Origin: Xenoacremonium recifei
Taxonomy: Eukaryota; Ascomycota; Sordariomycetes; Hypocreales; Nectriaceae
DNA: 64,000 nucleotides
Direction: 5' to 3'
NCBI GenBank assembly: GCA_012184525.1
Contig: WOFQ01000038.1
Span: 282,541-346,540 of the forward strand
The translations under genes were made by a program, and so were the position numbers. The notes beneath the pieces are model-generated. The model made no database searches and was not told the origin of the DNA. It saw nothing but the letters and a program-made list of their open reading frames with translations. Shown in pieces: positions 32,126-43,265 of the stretch. Each line of letters starts with the position of its first letter. The first letter of the stretch is position 1.

Positions 32126-34329
32126 CTACAGCCGCGGGTTGCAGCATGGCGAGTTCAACGCCAGCTTGCTCACCCGGTCCGTCGCATCGTGTCCCAACTT
32201 GCCAGCAGCAACCTGGCTGGGCGTGATGGAGTACGAGGCCGGCACGTCCATGACCGGGTTGCTCTCGAAGAAGTGACGCGGCCGCAGCAGCAGCGTGATG
32301 GGCTCAGCAGGCATGACGGGGAAGTCCTCAGGCGCCGGGAAGTGAGTGATGCCGAACGTGTGCCAGAGCACCACGTCCGTGTTGGCGATGGACTCGCTGC
32401 CGTCGCCAATCCACTCGGGCAGGCCGCGCGAGGGCTCACCGGAGGTCTGGGGGACGTGCTGGCCGGCGGGGTAGAGCTGGTCATCACGGTCTGAAGTCTT
32501 ATTAGTATCTCCGTTTTTATAGATGTATGAGCAAGGATTGGGGACTTACACTTGGTGACGTGCACGGCGTGGCGGGCAAAGTACGCACGCTTCCACACCA
32601 GCGAGCCCTCCTTGGGCAGGAGACCAGGCACCTCACGGCTGACCAGCTTGTACGAGACTGGCTTGCCGCTGTGCTTGTTGAGCTTGCCCTCGTTGACCAT
32701 GTCCCAGGATCGCGAGGTAGCGCCGTTGTAGTCGGTGATGGAGTCCTTGACGGTCTCGAAGCGCGTGCGCTTGGCGTAGAAGGCATTGCCGTAGGGGTTC
32801 TCGCGGCTGCCGACAGGGGCATCTGAGGGAACGGCATCTGACATCATGACGGTGTTGTTCTGGCCGTCCAGGCTGGGGTTGATGCGCAGGCAGAACAGAT
32901 GCTGGTGGTTGTGGGCGTTGACGCCCTTGTGCACCTCGGTGCCCCAGCCGTGAGTGTCCTCACCAGGGTTCATGATGTAAGTGTTGAGGATACCCGTGAG
33001 TTTGATGTCGGGCTGGATGGTGCCGTCCTGGTGGAAAACCCACTGCACGGCGTACTCATAGTTGGCAGCAGTGAAGATCTGCTGGACGATGAGCTTGCGG
33101 GCTCGGGTGACGATGGTAGAGTCGTCACGGAAGTCGGTGTGCTTGAAGAGAATGCCGTCGTCCTCCTCGTGGATGCAGATGGCGTTCTTGATCTTGCGGA
33201 TGCCACCAGCGAGCGTGGGCAGATCGGCATCGAGGTAGTAGATGGAGCCCTTGCAGTCGCAGCCCAGGGTCAGGCTGTTGGTCATGTAACCAGCACCGTA
33301 CTCGCCCAGATCGAAGGCGTGCTTGCGCTGGTGAGGGTGCTCAGGGTTGCCGCTGCATGCTTGTTAGTCCTCTGTTCACAAAATAATAGGGGTCTCGTAG
33401 AAAGACGTACTAGGGGACGACCATCTCAGTAAGAGACATTCGGTAGAAGACGGGGCGCACATTGCCCTTGTCGTTGAACGTGATGTTGTTGAAGACGATA
33501 CCCTCGCGGTAGTTGAAGCCGATGTGGAACTTCCAGTTCTGCCACTCCAGCTCGCGGCCGTTGAGCGTGAACGACACGCCATCGGGCTGGGTGATGTTGA
33601 TGGGCTTCAGGTTGGTGCGGTAGCCGCCCTGCTTCTCAATGGCAAGGTGGTGGTACTCGATGGGAGTGTTTCGCTGCAGAGGGCGGCGGACGGGAGGGAT
33701 GTCAATGGCGATGATCTCCTTCTTGATGGGATCGTAGATGGGGCAGAAGTCCAGAGGGTACTGGTACTGGCAGTTGTCGACCTCGGGGCGGAAGTACATC
33801 AGAGCCTGCTGAAGACGGTTGTCGCTGCCGAAGCGGTTGTCGTAGCCAATGGTCCAGGGATCGCAGTAGACCTTGTGCATCTCGTCCTCCGAGATGCCGC
33901 TGATAAGGCACTGCTCAATGACCTTGGGGTCCTTGCGAACAGCGTGCTCGACAGCGATAAGCTCCTCCATGGTGATCTATCGGTTGTTAGTCAATTTCCA
34001 TGTCTAAAACTGCTCTGAGAAGAGTTATCGAGGCTTACAATGGGCTGCTGGCCCTGGAGAGCCGTCCACTGGATAATCTTGGGACCCTCAAGGTCAACCA
34101 GACCGTCAAAGACCTTGCCAGCGGGAGTGATGACCACGACCTCGGCGATTCGCTTCGGCCGGCGACCAACAGTTGAGCTGGCCAGCCAGGCCGTCATATC
34201 GGCCTTGCGAGGCTCCTGGAGCGAGACGACATGGAACTGGACCTCGCCATAGGCCTTCTTCACGATGGTGATGGCGAGCTCGATCTCCGCGGGAGTGAGC
34301 GGGTCGAAGGGGTGAGGGAAGCCAGACAT
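32126..34329 (-). CDS. Copper amine oxidase (topaquinone type)
   Basis: Oxidises primary amines to aldehydes, with release of ammonia and hydrogen peroxide. Four exons (34039-34329, 33411-33976, 32550-33352, 32126-32490) give 674 residues, typical of the family. The self-modified topaquinone Tyr lies in N-Y-E-Y (TAANYEYAVQW), the catalytic base Asp in IYYLDADLP, two copper His in HNHQHLFCLR, and the third in WHTFGITHFPAPEDFP. There is no signal peptide, and the protein ends in Pro-Arg-Leu, which resembles a weak type-1 peroxisomal signal; many fungal amine oxidases are peroxisomal. The start at 34329 (MSGFPHPFDPL) matches the family opening. It could feed the aldehyde dehydrogenase further downstream, but that is inference. 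Confidence 0.94.
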
Positions 34330-36145
34330 GGTTGGCGTGTGTGATGCTCGTCGACTCTAGGGGAGATGGGAGGAGTCTTGAGGGGGGAGGCAAACTTGGT
34401 TGAACACTGAGGTCTGGGAGAACTTCATCATGATCTCGCGGGACAGCTCCGACTTATATCAATTGTTCTCAACAGCGACAATGCCTCAAATTGCCTGAAC
34501 CGGTTAGCCATCCATTGCCGCGCTCTGGGTTGCACTGGGGATTCCCAATCCAGCCCCGAGAACTGACAACATTTCCTATCTATCCGCCACTTGCTCAATC
34601 GTCAATTCTATCCAATAACGGGAAGCGCACCTGGCACTTAGCAAGTGTCTGCATGCGGGAAAATGAGGAGCGCGCCTGAGCTGTTGGACCCTCTGGAGAG
34701 CTTCTTGGATGGCCCAGATCGGCAGCGCAAGACTGCGGGGTAGAGACAGCCCAGGTCCAATCCTCAAAGGCCAGCGTGAGATGCACGCCTTTCCGAAATG
34801 GGCAACTTTACTCGGTGGCAAGCTCTTGGGATCCGGGTTGGAGGCGAAGAGTCTCGAAGAGAGGAGGAGGGGCCGATTAGATAGTGCCGAGTCGAACTCC
34901 GTTCTGCCGGTCGCCGGAACACTACGATAATGAAGTCTTACAGTGTGCGAGCGAGAACAGTAATCGTTATCAGAAGATAAGATTCCATCAATCACATTCC
35001 TCGATAAGGACGGGCTCAAAACCTCACTATAACTAGCCAGTTCTTGGTCTAACGCATCTAGCAGAGATTGAATCGTCAAATACATGTGTCATTGCACCTG
35101 TCTCGTTCAAATCTTGCCCGCTCCTGAATTGCCATCTTGACAACTGGTCTTACCTCATACTTTGCGAGGTTTTATTCCTATTTTGTCGTGGAATGTGCTG
35201 GGTCGTCATACTCAATCCATTCCTCCTGTTGAAGCACTTCCCAAAAGAGACAGCCGCGGTCCCGGATCCATTTCCCCATTGTGGTAAGCGTGTTATCCTG
35301 CCATTCAACGCAACCACTCCTCGAAACTCGTACGAGGCGGCGAGGAGCGACTGTAAGAGCTTCGGATCTGGACTGGGAAAAAGCAATTATCGAGGACTCT
35401 CAAGTAAAGTAGTGGGTAGCTCCCTCGTAGATGGCAAAGTTTTCGACCTGCTGTAGTTGTGTGGTTCTCAGAAGTGCTACCCTGTGCAAATCCGCACTCT
35501 CGAGGCGATGTAGGTTATGCGAGTATAAAGAGTTCGAACAACCTCAAGTTTCTATATAAACCAAAGAAGAAGTTCTTGCGTGAATTTTCCAAATTTTTGT
35601 TCAGTAAATCTGGACCTTGAAAACCTCGAACTTATTGCTGTTTGGTAAATTTGCAGACGTTTATTTGCCCATTGCAGGTTTCGAGAAGCTGGTTAGTCTA
35701 AAAGTCTTAGGGACTCTGTTGACTATGGCATTCGCAAATTGAAGAGATGATACCTAGAGGTAGTACTTATGTGACAATTGAAACGCTCTCCGGACGAGCA
35801 AAGAGTCGTGAGGCTTAGTGCAACCAACAAAGTTGACATTCTGGTATCACTTGAGAGTTCTACATTGAAAGGGCTTATTTTAATTCTTTCCAAGCGTTTT
35901 ATTGTATGAATGACGCTGAGTCTGTGGCTCGAGATTAGGTCTTGTAAACTTAAGCTATCTCAATAGGCAGGAAGGTGCGAGGGTTCTGCAATGTTCTCTT
36001 TTGTAGTTGTCTTGACAAAACGTGCTAATCCATTTGTGTTCGCTAAATTGAGAGTCAAGCGAGCTAGTTCTAGAAATCATTCTAATAGGGATTTCTGTTT
36101 CGACAACACCTATCACGTTGGCAAATAGTGATAATGTACGTATCT
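34330..36145. other. 1.8 kb intergenic region
   Basis: It contains the amine oxidase promoter and the 3' flank of the serine hydrolase. Composition becomes AT-rich after 35450. Chance frames exist (for example 34576-35085 minus), but none shows family features. Confidence 0.45.
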
Positions 36146-37410
36146 CTACAAACCTGCTGCGGCTTTGTAAACTGCTTCTTCAAAGGCCTTGATAACTGGC
36201 CTGACAGTCGTATCAGAAGCAGGCAAAACCTGCGTTCCAAACACGCCGCAAACACCGGCCACACGGTCAATAAACTACCTCAAATGTTAACGAATGAAAA
36301 GCATCTGGCGAATTTCACTTACCCAGAAGAGACTGGGTGCGCCACTCCATAGAACGGCACCCTTGCGACGGAAGGGATGCTTGTCGCCGGTAATCAAGAG
36401 ACCAGCATATGCCCAGTCGTATTCGGTGGTTGGTGGAAGATGCCCGACAGCCCAGTCGGGGTTCTCGAGCTGCTTGAGCAAGGCTTCTTTCGATATCGGC
36501 GATAGTTGAGGAGCAAACAGTTTGTCCACCGTTTCTGCTCTTAGCAAGGTTCCGTCATTGACCAAGAGACTATGAAGGATCTTCATGTAATCTTTCATAT
36601 TCATGACGAGTCCCTGCCCCCCGAAACATTCTTTCAACCCGGTTGTGTAGCTAGTCACATTGGGACTTGGTACGAGTTCACCCTTTTCATTTCGTACAGC
36701 CATAGGCAGATCGGACTTGTGCCAAAATGACGCGCTCGTGATACCCAAGGGTTTGAATATTTTCTCAGAGAAATAGATCTCGAGGGATTTGCCCGAGACC
36801 TTCTCTATTATCTGGCCCACCCGATCCATGGAGCTGCTGTAGAGCCATCCTGCTCTAGGCTCATATGAAAGAGGGTAATTAAAGATCCCAGCAATTGTAC
36901 CATCCTGGCGGAGGCTGCCATTTTGAATAGCGACATAGCGACTCAAGCGCTTGTCGTTGAACATATATGCTGCACCGGCGGTGTGAGTCAGCAACTGGTG
37001 AATCGTTATGCCCTCGCGTCTTTTATGCGTGATAACTGTTCCATCTGCAAGAATATCATCGAGGACAGGCAATTCAGCAAAGTCCGGTATATATGGAATG
37101 GCATCCTGATCTAGTGTGATTAACCCTTCGTCTACCAATTGAAGAGCTGCGATAGTGGTGAGAAGTTTGGTTAACGAAGCAATCTCTAGCTTGCAATCTT
37201 CGTTATAAGCTCCATCGGGCCCTGAAACGGCCTCTGAGTAAGAGAAGCTCCCTATACGAGTCCATGTTAACTTGTTAACTCACTGATTCATTATCGCATG
37301 TTCGTATAAGTCAGAAAGCAACTACCTTTAGCATTCTGGGCTAAGAATACTGCGCCAGGGATAACCCCATCCACAACAGCTTTCTGAGCTATGGACTTAA
37401 ATCCATCCAT
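36146..37410 (-). CDS. Class-C beta-lactamase family serine hydrolase (LovD/EstB type)
   Basis: Serine hydrolase or acyltransferase of the beta-lactamase fold; fungal members are mostly esterases, lactonases or LovD-like transacylases rather than antibiotic-resistance enzymes. The nucleophile motif S-x-x-K is IASLTKLL (Ser54, Lys57), and the second active-site motif Y-x-S is GWLYSSSMDRVG. The sequence AGLLITGDKHPF lies near the third box. Three exons (37326-37410, 36323-37251, 36146-36274) give 380 residues; the last exon, which restores the terminal helix after FIDRVAGVCGVFGTQ, is easy to miss. No signal peptide, so it is intracellular. It is divergent from the Baeyer-Villiger monooxygenase over 358 bp, suggesting joint control and that it may hydrolyse the monooxygenase product. 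Confidence 0.88.
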
Positions 37411-37768
37411 TTTAGGCTGTCTGCGACGCAAAATAAAATTGACCAAGTCGGAACGAAGACGTTGCCGAGCGTATCAAGAAGAGGTCGTTGATGTTTGCTC
37501 GCCAATTTTCTTACCGAGGCCCTTAATCGGCCGATAATCGATAGTCACAAGCTACGGGTTGAAGTTGCCCGACGATGGCCTGGCCTAGACTTGTTCGGCG
37601 AACGCGCTTGGCGGTGATGGCCGATGGAACCAGGCAAGATAAGGCATGATAAATCCTTCCCAAGCCAGCGAGAGTAGTTGATGGGATGGATTAGAGATGT
37701 GATATAAAATTCTTCTGTTCTGAGAGGCATACTACCGTCATAGCGAAGTTATTTCATCGGATCTAATC
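37411..37768. promoter_or_regulatory. shared divergent promoter of hydrolase and monooxygenase
   Basis: 358 bp between two start codons, so both promoters lie here. A tataaaa element is at 37703-37709, about 60 bp before the monooxygenase ATG. The palindrome atcggccgat lies near 37525, and gatggccg at 37616-37623; both contain CGG/CCG-type sequence of the kind read by Zn2Cys6 factors. Binding is inference. Confidence 0.5.
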
Positions 37769-39539
37769 ATGAACGGTCACAGCAGCCAAACACCCGGGGC
37801 CTATGGCCATGCCGTGGATGAGAATCGCCCTCTTCGGGTCTTCATTATCGGAGCCGGCATGTGCGGAATCGCCGTCTACATTAGGTTGCTTCAGTATGTA
37901 CCAAATGCACAGATCACCATTGTCGAGAAGAATCCTGAGGTTGGAGGCACTTGGTACGAGAATCGGTACCCAGGAGTAGCTTGCGACATCCCCAGCCATG
38001 TATACCAGTATTCCTTCGAGCCGAATCCCCGATGGTCTAAGCTGTTTTCCCCGGGAGCTGAAATTCTTGAGTATGTTAAGAAAGTGGCTCATAAGTATAA
38101 CGTGGATGAGAAGATCAAGTTCAACACTAGGGTTGTGGGCGCAAAATGGAATGAGAAAGAGGGTGTTTGGGGTATTGAAACAGAAACAACAGGCCAGGAT
38201 AGTGGTTCCACGATGAGGAGTTGGGAGGCTGAGATTGTGGTCAGCGCCGCAGGTATCCTTAACAACTGGAAGTGGCCTGAAATCGAGGGTCTCCAAACGT
38301 TCAAAGGAAAGCTGCTGCATTCAGCCAACTGGGATAAGTCTTGGTCAGACAGAAACGCTCGATCATATAGTATCGATTACTGACATTTGAAGCAGGGACT
38401 ACACGGGCAAGAATGTGGCTTTGCTGGGATGTGGTTCATCGGCCATTCAAATCATGCCCAACCTGCAAAAGAAGTGCCCACACGTGTATAACTTCGTTCG
38501 AGGCGGCACTTGGATCAGTCAACCTTTTGGCTCAACTTTGACGGAAAATGTTCTAGCTAGTAGCACCGAGCCCGGCAATTATTCATATACCAAGGATGAA
38601 ATTGCGCGTTTCGAAGGAGACAAGGGATATTACCACGCGTTTCGCAAGGAAATGGAGAGCTTTATAAACAAAGACTTCCCTTGCTTGTTTCCTATGACTG
38701 AAGAGGAACGACTCGGAACTCTGAAAATCAAAAACAACATGCGAGAGAAATTACTTTCGAAACCTGGACTCTACGAGGCTCTCGAACCCTCTTTTACTCC
38801 TGGATGTCGACGTCTGACACCCGGGCCTGGATATCTCGAGGCGCTGGTTCAAGACAATGTCCAGTTGATCAAGACACCAATTGTTCGAGTAACTGAGACA
38901 GGGGTAGTGACCGACGATGGCAAGGAATGGCCTGTCGACGCTATTGCGTGTGCCACTGGCTTTGAGACTAGTTACAAACCACGATTTCCCATCATTGGTC
39001 GTGATGGGCAGAGTCTGGCTACTCGTTGGGAGAAGCGCGCATCAGCTTACATGTCACACTCAATCCCTGGGTTTCCCAACTATTTTGCAATCGGAGGACC
39101 TAATTCGGCAACTGGCGGAGGTTCTTTGTTGCTCATCTTGGAGTCCATCATAGGATATGTTGTCAAGGCTATACAGAAGATTAGCCGAGAGCATATTAAA
39201 GTCATGGAGGTAAAGGAGGATGCTCTGTCGTTGTGGACAAACTACCTTGATAGCTATTTTCCCGGAACCGTTCATATGGAATCTTGTACAAGCTGGTACA
39301 AGACCGGTGGCTATATCATGGGCCTCTGGCCGGGGAGCAGTCTACATGCTATGAAGGCTTTGGAGTATCCTAGGTGGGAAGACTATAACTATGAGCCAAG
39401 CGAAGAGGCTGGAAAGTTGGCTTGGATTGGCAATGGATGGACCATGGAGGACGTGCGCAGAGGCGAACTCGGTTATTACATCGACCACGTCGATATACCT
39501 CCGATCCCCTCCAAGGAGACTTTGAGCATTCAGCCTTAG
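37769..39539 (+). CDS. Baeyer-Villiger-type flavin monooxygenase
   Basis: Uses FAD, NADPH and O2 to insert an oxygen next to a ketone, giving an ester or lactone. The first Rossmann motif is FIIGAGMCGIAV, followed by GGTWYENRYPGVACD. The Baeyer-Villiger fingerprint F-x-G-x-x-x-H-x-x-x-W-D is exact (FKGKLLHSANWD), and the second nucleotide fold is ALLGCGSSAIQ. ACATGF is the late ATG-type motif. Two exons (37769-38343, 38396-39539) give 572 residues. The donor of the 52-nt intron is GTCAGA; it is required to join KSW to DYTGKN. No signal peptide. It is head to head with the serine hydrolase. The substrate is unknown; resemblance is to fungal BVMOs of secondary metabolism and steroid or cycloketone breakdown. 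Confidence 0.93.
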
Positions 39540-39979
39540 AAATGTGACTCATAGAACCCTATTCAACATTCTGTTTCAGTGTACTAGTCGTTTAACTGAT
39601 ATCTATTCTTGAAAATCTGAAATCTAGTGGTTCTTAGAGGTATTCCCTGAAAGAAGATGTGTCTTTTGTTCATAACTGGGGATCACGGTTAGCATAAAGA
39701 AAATTGAGTATGCACTTCTGGGTTCCCGATGCTGACGGATCATCTGGTTTGTGTCTTCGTCAGTGATGTACGAAGCCGAAGCGGCGATTAAGTCGTTCCC
39801 CGAAAATAGTGTCGGCCATCGACCGACGGAGATTTTGCGGGGAAGATACTGTACCAACTAAGATCATTTGTGGCCGAAGTATCTGATTGAAAATTGCATG
39901 GAGTCTGAGTCCCGGTTCGTGATGATTGAAATGTTTTAAGACAAAGATGCCCCATTAATTACACTATGTCTGGCTATTT
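39540..39979. other. convergent 3' intergenic region
   Basis: 440 bp between the monooxygenase and the Dabb gene, both ending here. It contains cggccatc at 39813-39820. No gene is supportable. Confidence 0.45.
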
Positions 39980-40448
39980 CTAGATAATATTGTCTCCGAA
40001 GCTTCCGTCTATGAAATCCATGGTTTGAACGTTGCTCAGGACATTCTTATCACTCCACTCAACGAATTCAAGATGCGCAGGATCATTAAGCGCGTAGTAG
40101 TCTCGATCCTCGGTGTTGTCAAAGGACACCATGAAGACATGGGTGTATCCGTTCTAAGTCAAGCGAAAGTCGTGAGCCAATAGTTTCGCCGGAGCCAGCA
40201 AAGGTCAGGTGAGAATCTTACTTGAAGACCTTGTACAGAGTTGTCACGCCCTCCAACGCATGACTGAATGTACGGCTGGCCAGTTTTGGGATGTAGGCAC
40301 TGTTGTTTGAGTGCTGTCATTCTGTCGATAAGCTCCTATGGCCAATGAGTATGAATCAATGCTCACGCGCTCTTGGCGTAGATACCTGCACGCTTTCAGG
40401 GGAAGTCCCTGTCTTGAATTGAAAGAAGACAATATGATGAACAGTCAT
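39980..40448 (-). CDS. Dabb (stress-responsive A/B barrel) domain protein
   Basis: Small protein of 116 residues built from three exons (40386-40448, 40222-40335, 39980-40153), all with good GT-AG signals. It opens with the strand MTVHHIVFFQFK typical of the dimeric alpha-beta barrel fold. The YIQSCVGGRDN segment, NGYTHVFMVSFDN, and the helix DRDYYALNDPAHLEFVEW are classic Dabb features. Members include olivetolic acid cyclase and many small cluster proteins that act as cyclases, decarboxylases or binding proteins; which applies here is unknown. It is too finely split to stand out as an open frame. Its place between the monooxygenase and the SDR suggests a part in the same pathway. Confidence 0.88.
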
Positions 40449-40803
40449 GATGCTTAATCCGAAATCACCCTATTCAAACTGCCTAGAGTAAATTGAAGTA
40501 ACGGCCGACGTAAAATGGAGATAGAAGAAGGCCGTTGACTTATATAGATCATCCGCTAGTTCCGTTTGTCCGCGACCCTCATCGGGCAACTCTCAAAACT
40601 AGTGCTCCTAACCAATGCGAAAAGGTGGACATATGTAGTTTAAGACTATTTTGCCCGAGGAAGCATGTTCTAACGATTTATTTGTTAAGTTTTATATTGT
40701 GCGACTGACGTAAGTTTTCATGCTTTGAGTAGGACAGGTGAAACTGGCGAGTAAATTTCAGTTTCGAAGCAATGGTGTCTGTCACTTTTGTGTTGTAGCT
40801 AGC
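40449..40803. other. intergenic region upstream of the Dabb gene
   Basis: 355 bp, the likely Dabb promoter. It includes aacggccgac near 40500 and an AT-rich stretch gacttatatag about 80-90 bp before the start that could serve as TATA. Confidence 0.4.
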
Positions 40804-41793
40804 TCATTCCGGGCTCACCCAAGATGTTCCAACTCCCAATCCAGCATCAATTTTTGCAGCATTCTTGCTCATCTCCTCCCCAATCCACATAGCATCGCAC
40901 TTGTCCAAGTCCTTCTCAATCTCCCATCCTTTATTGGCCTCAACAAAGACGGCAAGACCAGACAAACTGCCCACGTAAGGGCTGGACGGAACACTCGTCA
41001 ACGTCAACACATAGTCAGCTATCACTTCTGGATCATTCCCCGCTACACCTTGCTCCTCCCAAATACGTAGGACCGGCGCTGCCATACGCGTTTTGGTCAT
41101 AGAGGGACAAACAGTATTGAGCCTGATTCCAAGGCACTGCTGGAAATACTTCCGACTGGATCGAATCAGGCCTAACACACCATGTTTGGCAGGCTGGTAG
41201 ACAAACAACCCAGCTTGTTCTTTGAACGAAGCTACAGAACCGAGGATGCAGATAGATTTGTCTTGTTTGCGGTCGTCATTTCCCTGCCGAAGGAAGACTG
41301 AAGCAATACGGGCAAAAAATAGGACGCCTGTCAAATTGATGTCCACGAGCGCCGTGGACGGCTTTTCAGCCACACTGGCCATGTCAAGACTGGCGTCAAA
41401 CCACTTGCTCTTGGGTGATTCTGTCACGCCTGCGACGGATAGGGCATGATCGACTCTTCCATGCGTGTCATAGGCCAACTTGAAAAGAGCGAGGTTATCA
41501 TCATAAACGCGGACATCGATGCGTTGGTAAGTTAGGCTCCCGGAGGAAGGTACATCCATCTTGAGAGTCTCTACAAGAGACTGGCAACCGGCCTCATCAA
41601 TATCACCAAAGAAGACATGGGCTCCTCGGGAATAAAGCGAGCGCACCACGCACTCCCCAATACCATTGGCACCACCTTTCTAATAGTTAGCGAGGCCGAA
41701 TTAAATAAACACAAGCATCAATTTACCGGTGAGGACAATTACTTGTCCTTTGAGGTTATCAAAGGTGTCGGGAAGTGTTTGGAAGGCAGGCAT
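40804..41793 (-). CDS. Short-chain dehydrogenase/reductase
   Basis: NAD(P)-dependent oxidoreductase with a Rossmann fold. The cofactor motif T-G-x-x-x-G-I-G is TGGANGIG (residues 22-29), completed only after splicing exon 41727-41793 to exon 40804-41675. FFGDIDEAG at the end of strand 2 has an acidic residue that favours NAD. The catalytic set is Ser in GSVASF and Y-x-x-x-K in YQPAKHG. The usual NNAG is altered to SVAG. Length is 312 residues. The acceptor is AAAG, since an earlier TAG would break the frame and lies too close to the branch point. Its likely role is oxidation or reduction of an alcohol/ketone in the pathway of the neighbouring monooxygenase. A 15-hydroxyprostaglandin dehydrogenase-like subfamily is possible. 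Confidence 0.88.
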
Positions 41794-43265
41794 TTTAGCT
41801 TCACTTTCTAACCTTGTAAGTTGATGCGGGTGTCAAAATATGGATATAGAGTTTCTTCTGGTTTGATTCTTCTTTGTAATATCTTTTTACGGTTACTCTA
41901 CATCCTCACGCAAATAGCACTCTCCGACTCATGATAGGCCGTTCAAGGCGGTCATGGAAGGGCGCGGGTTGGCCGGGACGGGGGAGGTTGGCCGATGGCC
42001 GCGATAAGTTATCGCCCGAGATATGGCCTTTCAGGAGCGCCAGTCTTCAACGGACCCCGAGACCATCGGCTTGGTTGGATACTTTCCTTTCGCGTAGGGC
42101 ACTATTGCGAAGATTGCAATGTCATGTTTCTCGACCGTAACTCACCCGGTCATGAATTGCGCAAGAGAAGGGTCGACGGGGGAGATATTCCATGTACATA
42201 GCACAATAAAAAAATCCTGAACCGGATAGACACATGCCGTGTAGCTGAATCAATAATGTTTCTAACAAATGAGGGCGAAAGAAAAGACCAGAATAGATAG
42301 TCACGTACATCGCAGTAGCCATACGGTTTTAGATTCTCATGAAATAAAGGTTGAAGCATGTTGAAAGACTCAGAGGGCAGTACTAGTTCGTTCACAAGAT
42401 GTATCCCAAAGAGGCGTAGTCTCACATCCCATGACTAGCTCTCAGAGAGGAAAGAAAAGAGAGACCGCGGTCTCAGCATTTGGCTTGGACGGCAGATCGA
42501 ACCCTCTTTGCGTGAAGGATCTGACACCGTAATGCTAAAGTTAAGCTACACAAAATAAGTAGAAATAGTCTATAATTCCCCCATGAATTTTACCCTTGTG
42601 CTGGAGAGGAGATTTTAGACTAAAATTACGCAAGTTGTCTTAGTTCGCAACGATCCCGGGTGCGAGAGAATCTCTCTCCACATGCACTCTGGCAGGCTAA
42701 TAATACCGAAATTCATCATGATGAATAACAGATGGGTTTCGAACTAAGCGAATTGGGTTGCCAACAAAGTCATCACGATGATTGCCTCCTATGGCTATTT
42801 CGATACGGAACTAATTGCCTCATATGAGTGCCTGCTGGTCGCATCAATAGGCTCCTGGCACACATATCTTGAGATCCAAACCAGAGCTCGATGAGCATGG
42901 ACACCCCTGGAAACATGTGCCATTGAAATCTTCTATAACGGCAAATTTTGAATTCATGAATGGGCTACTCACTTTTAAAGACCCCTGAAGTTAGTCTGTT
43001 CCAGGCTCATCACTGGTCTGTTTCTGTCGTCTATGCGATTTAGCGCAGGCTTCATGCGGGATGTTCTCGAATTTCATGACTTCAATTTGGATGAAAATTT
43101 TTTCCTAACTGCTTTGGGAGAAGGCTTAATAGTGGCTGGATAGAAAATTAATGTTCTTCCCCTTTTCAACGTGGACATATCGCTGGGGAAGTCATTTTCA
43201 TGTCTCCCGTAGGTTGCGTAATTACCGTTACCCATTGACCGCCCCTTCGCGCCCTTCGCCAATTT
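41794..43265. other. 1.5 kb intergenic region
   Basis: The first 250 bp, GC-rich, should include the SDR promoter and contain gatggccg at 41994-42001. The rest is AT-rich, with many stops. A perfect 16-bp palindrome attcatcatgatgaat is at 42711-42726. No gene is seen. Confidence 0.5.

Noticed and set aside
36146..37410. Reading the class-C beta-lactamase fold gene as an antibiotic-resistance gene
   Set aside because: Eukaryotic members with this fold are mainly esterases or transacylases, and the neighbouring BVMO favours ester or lactone chemistry.
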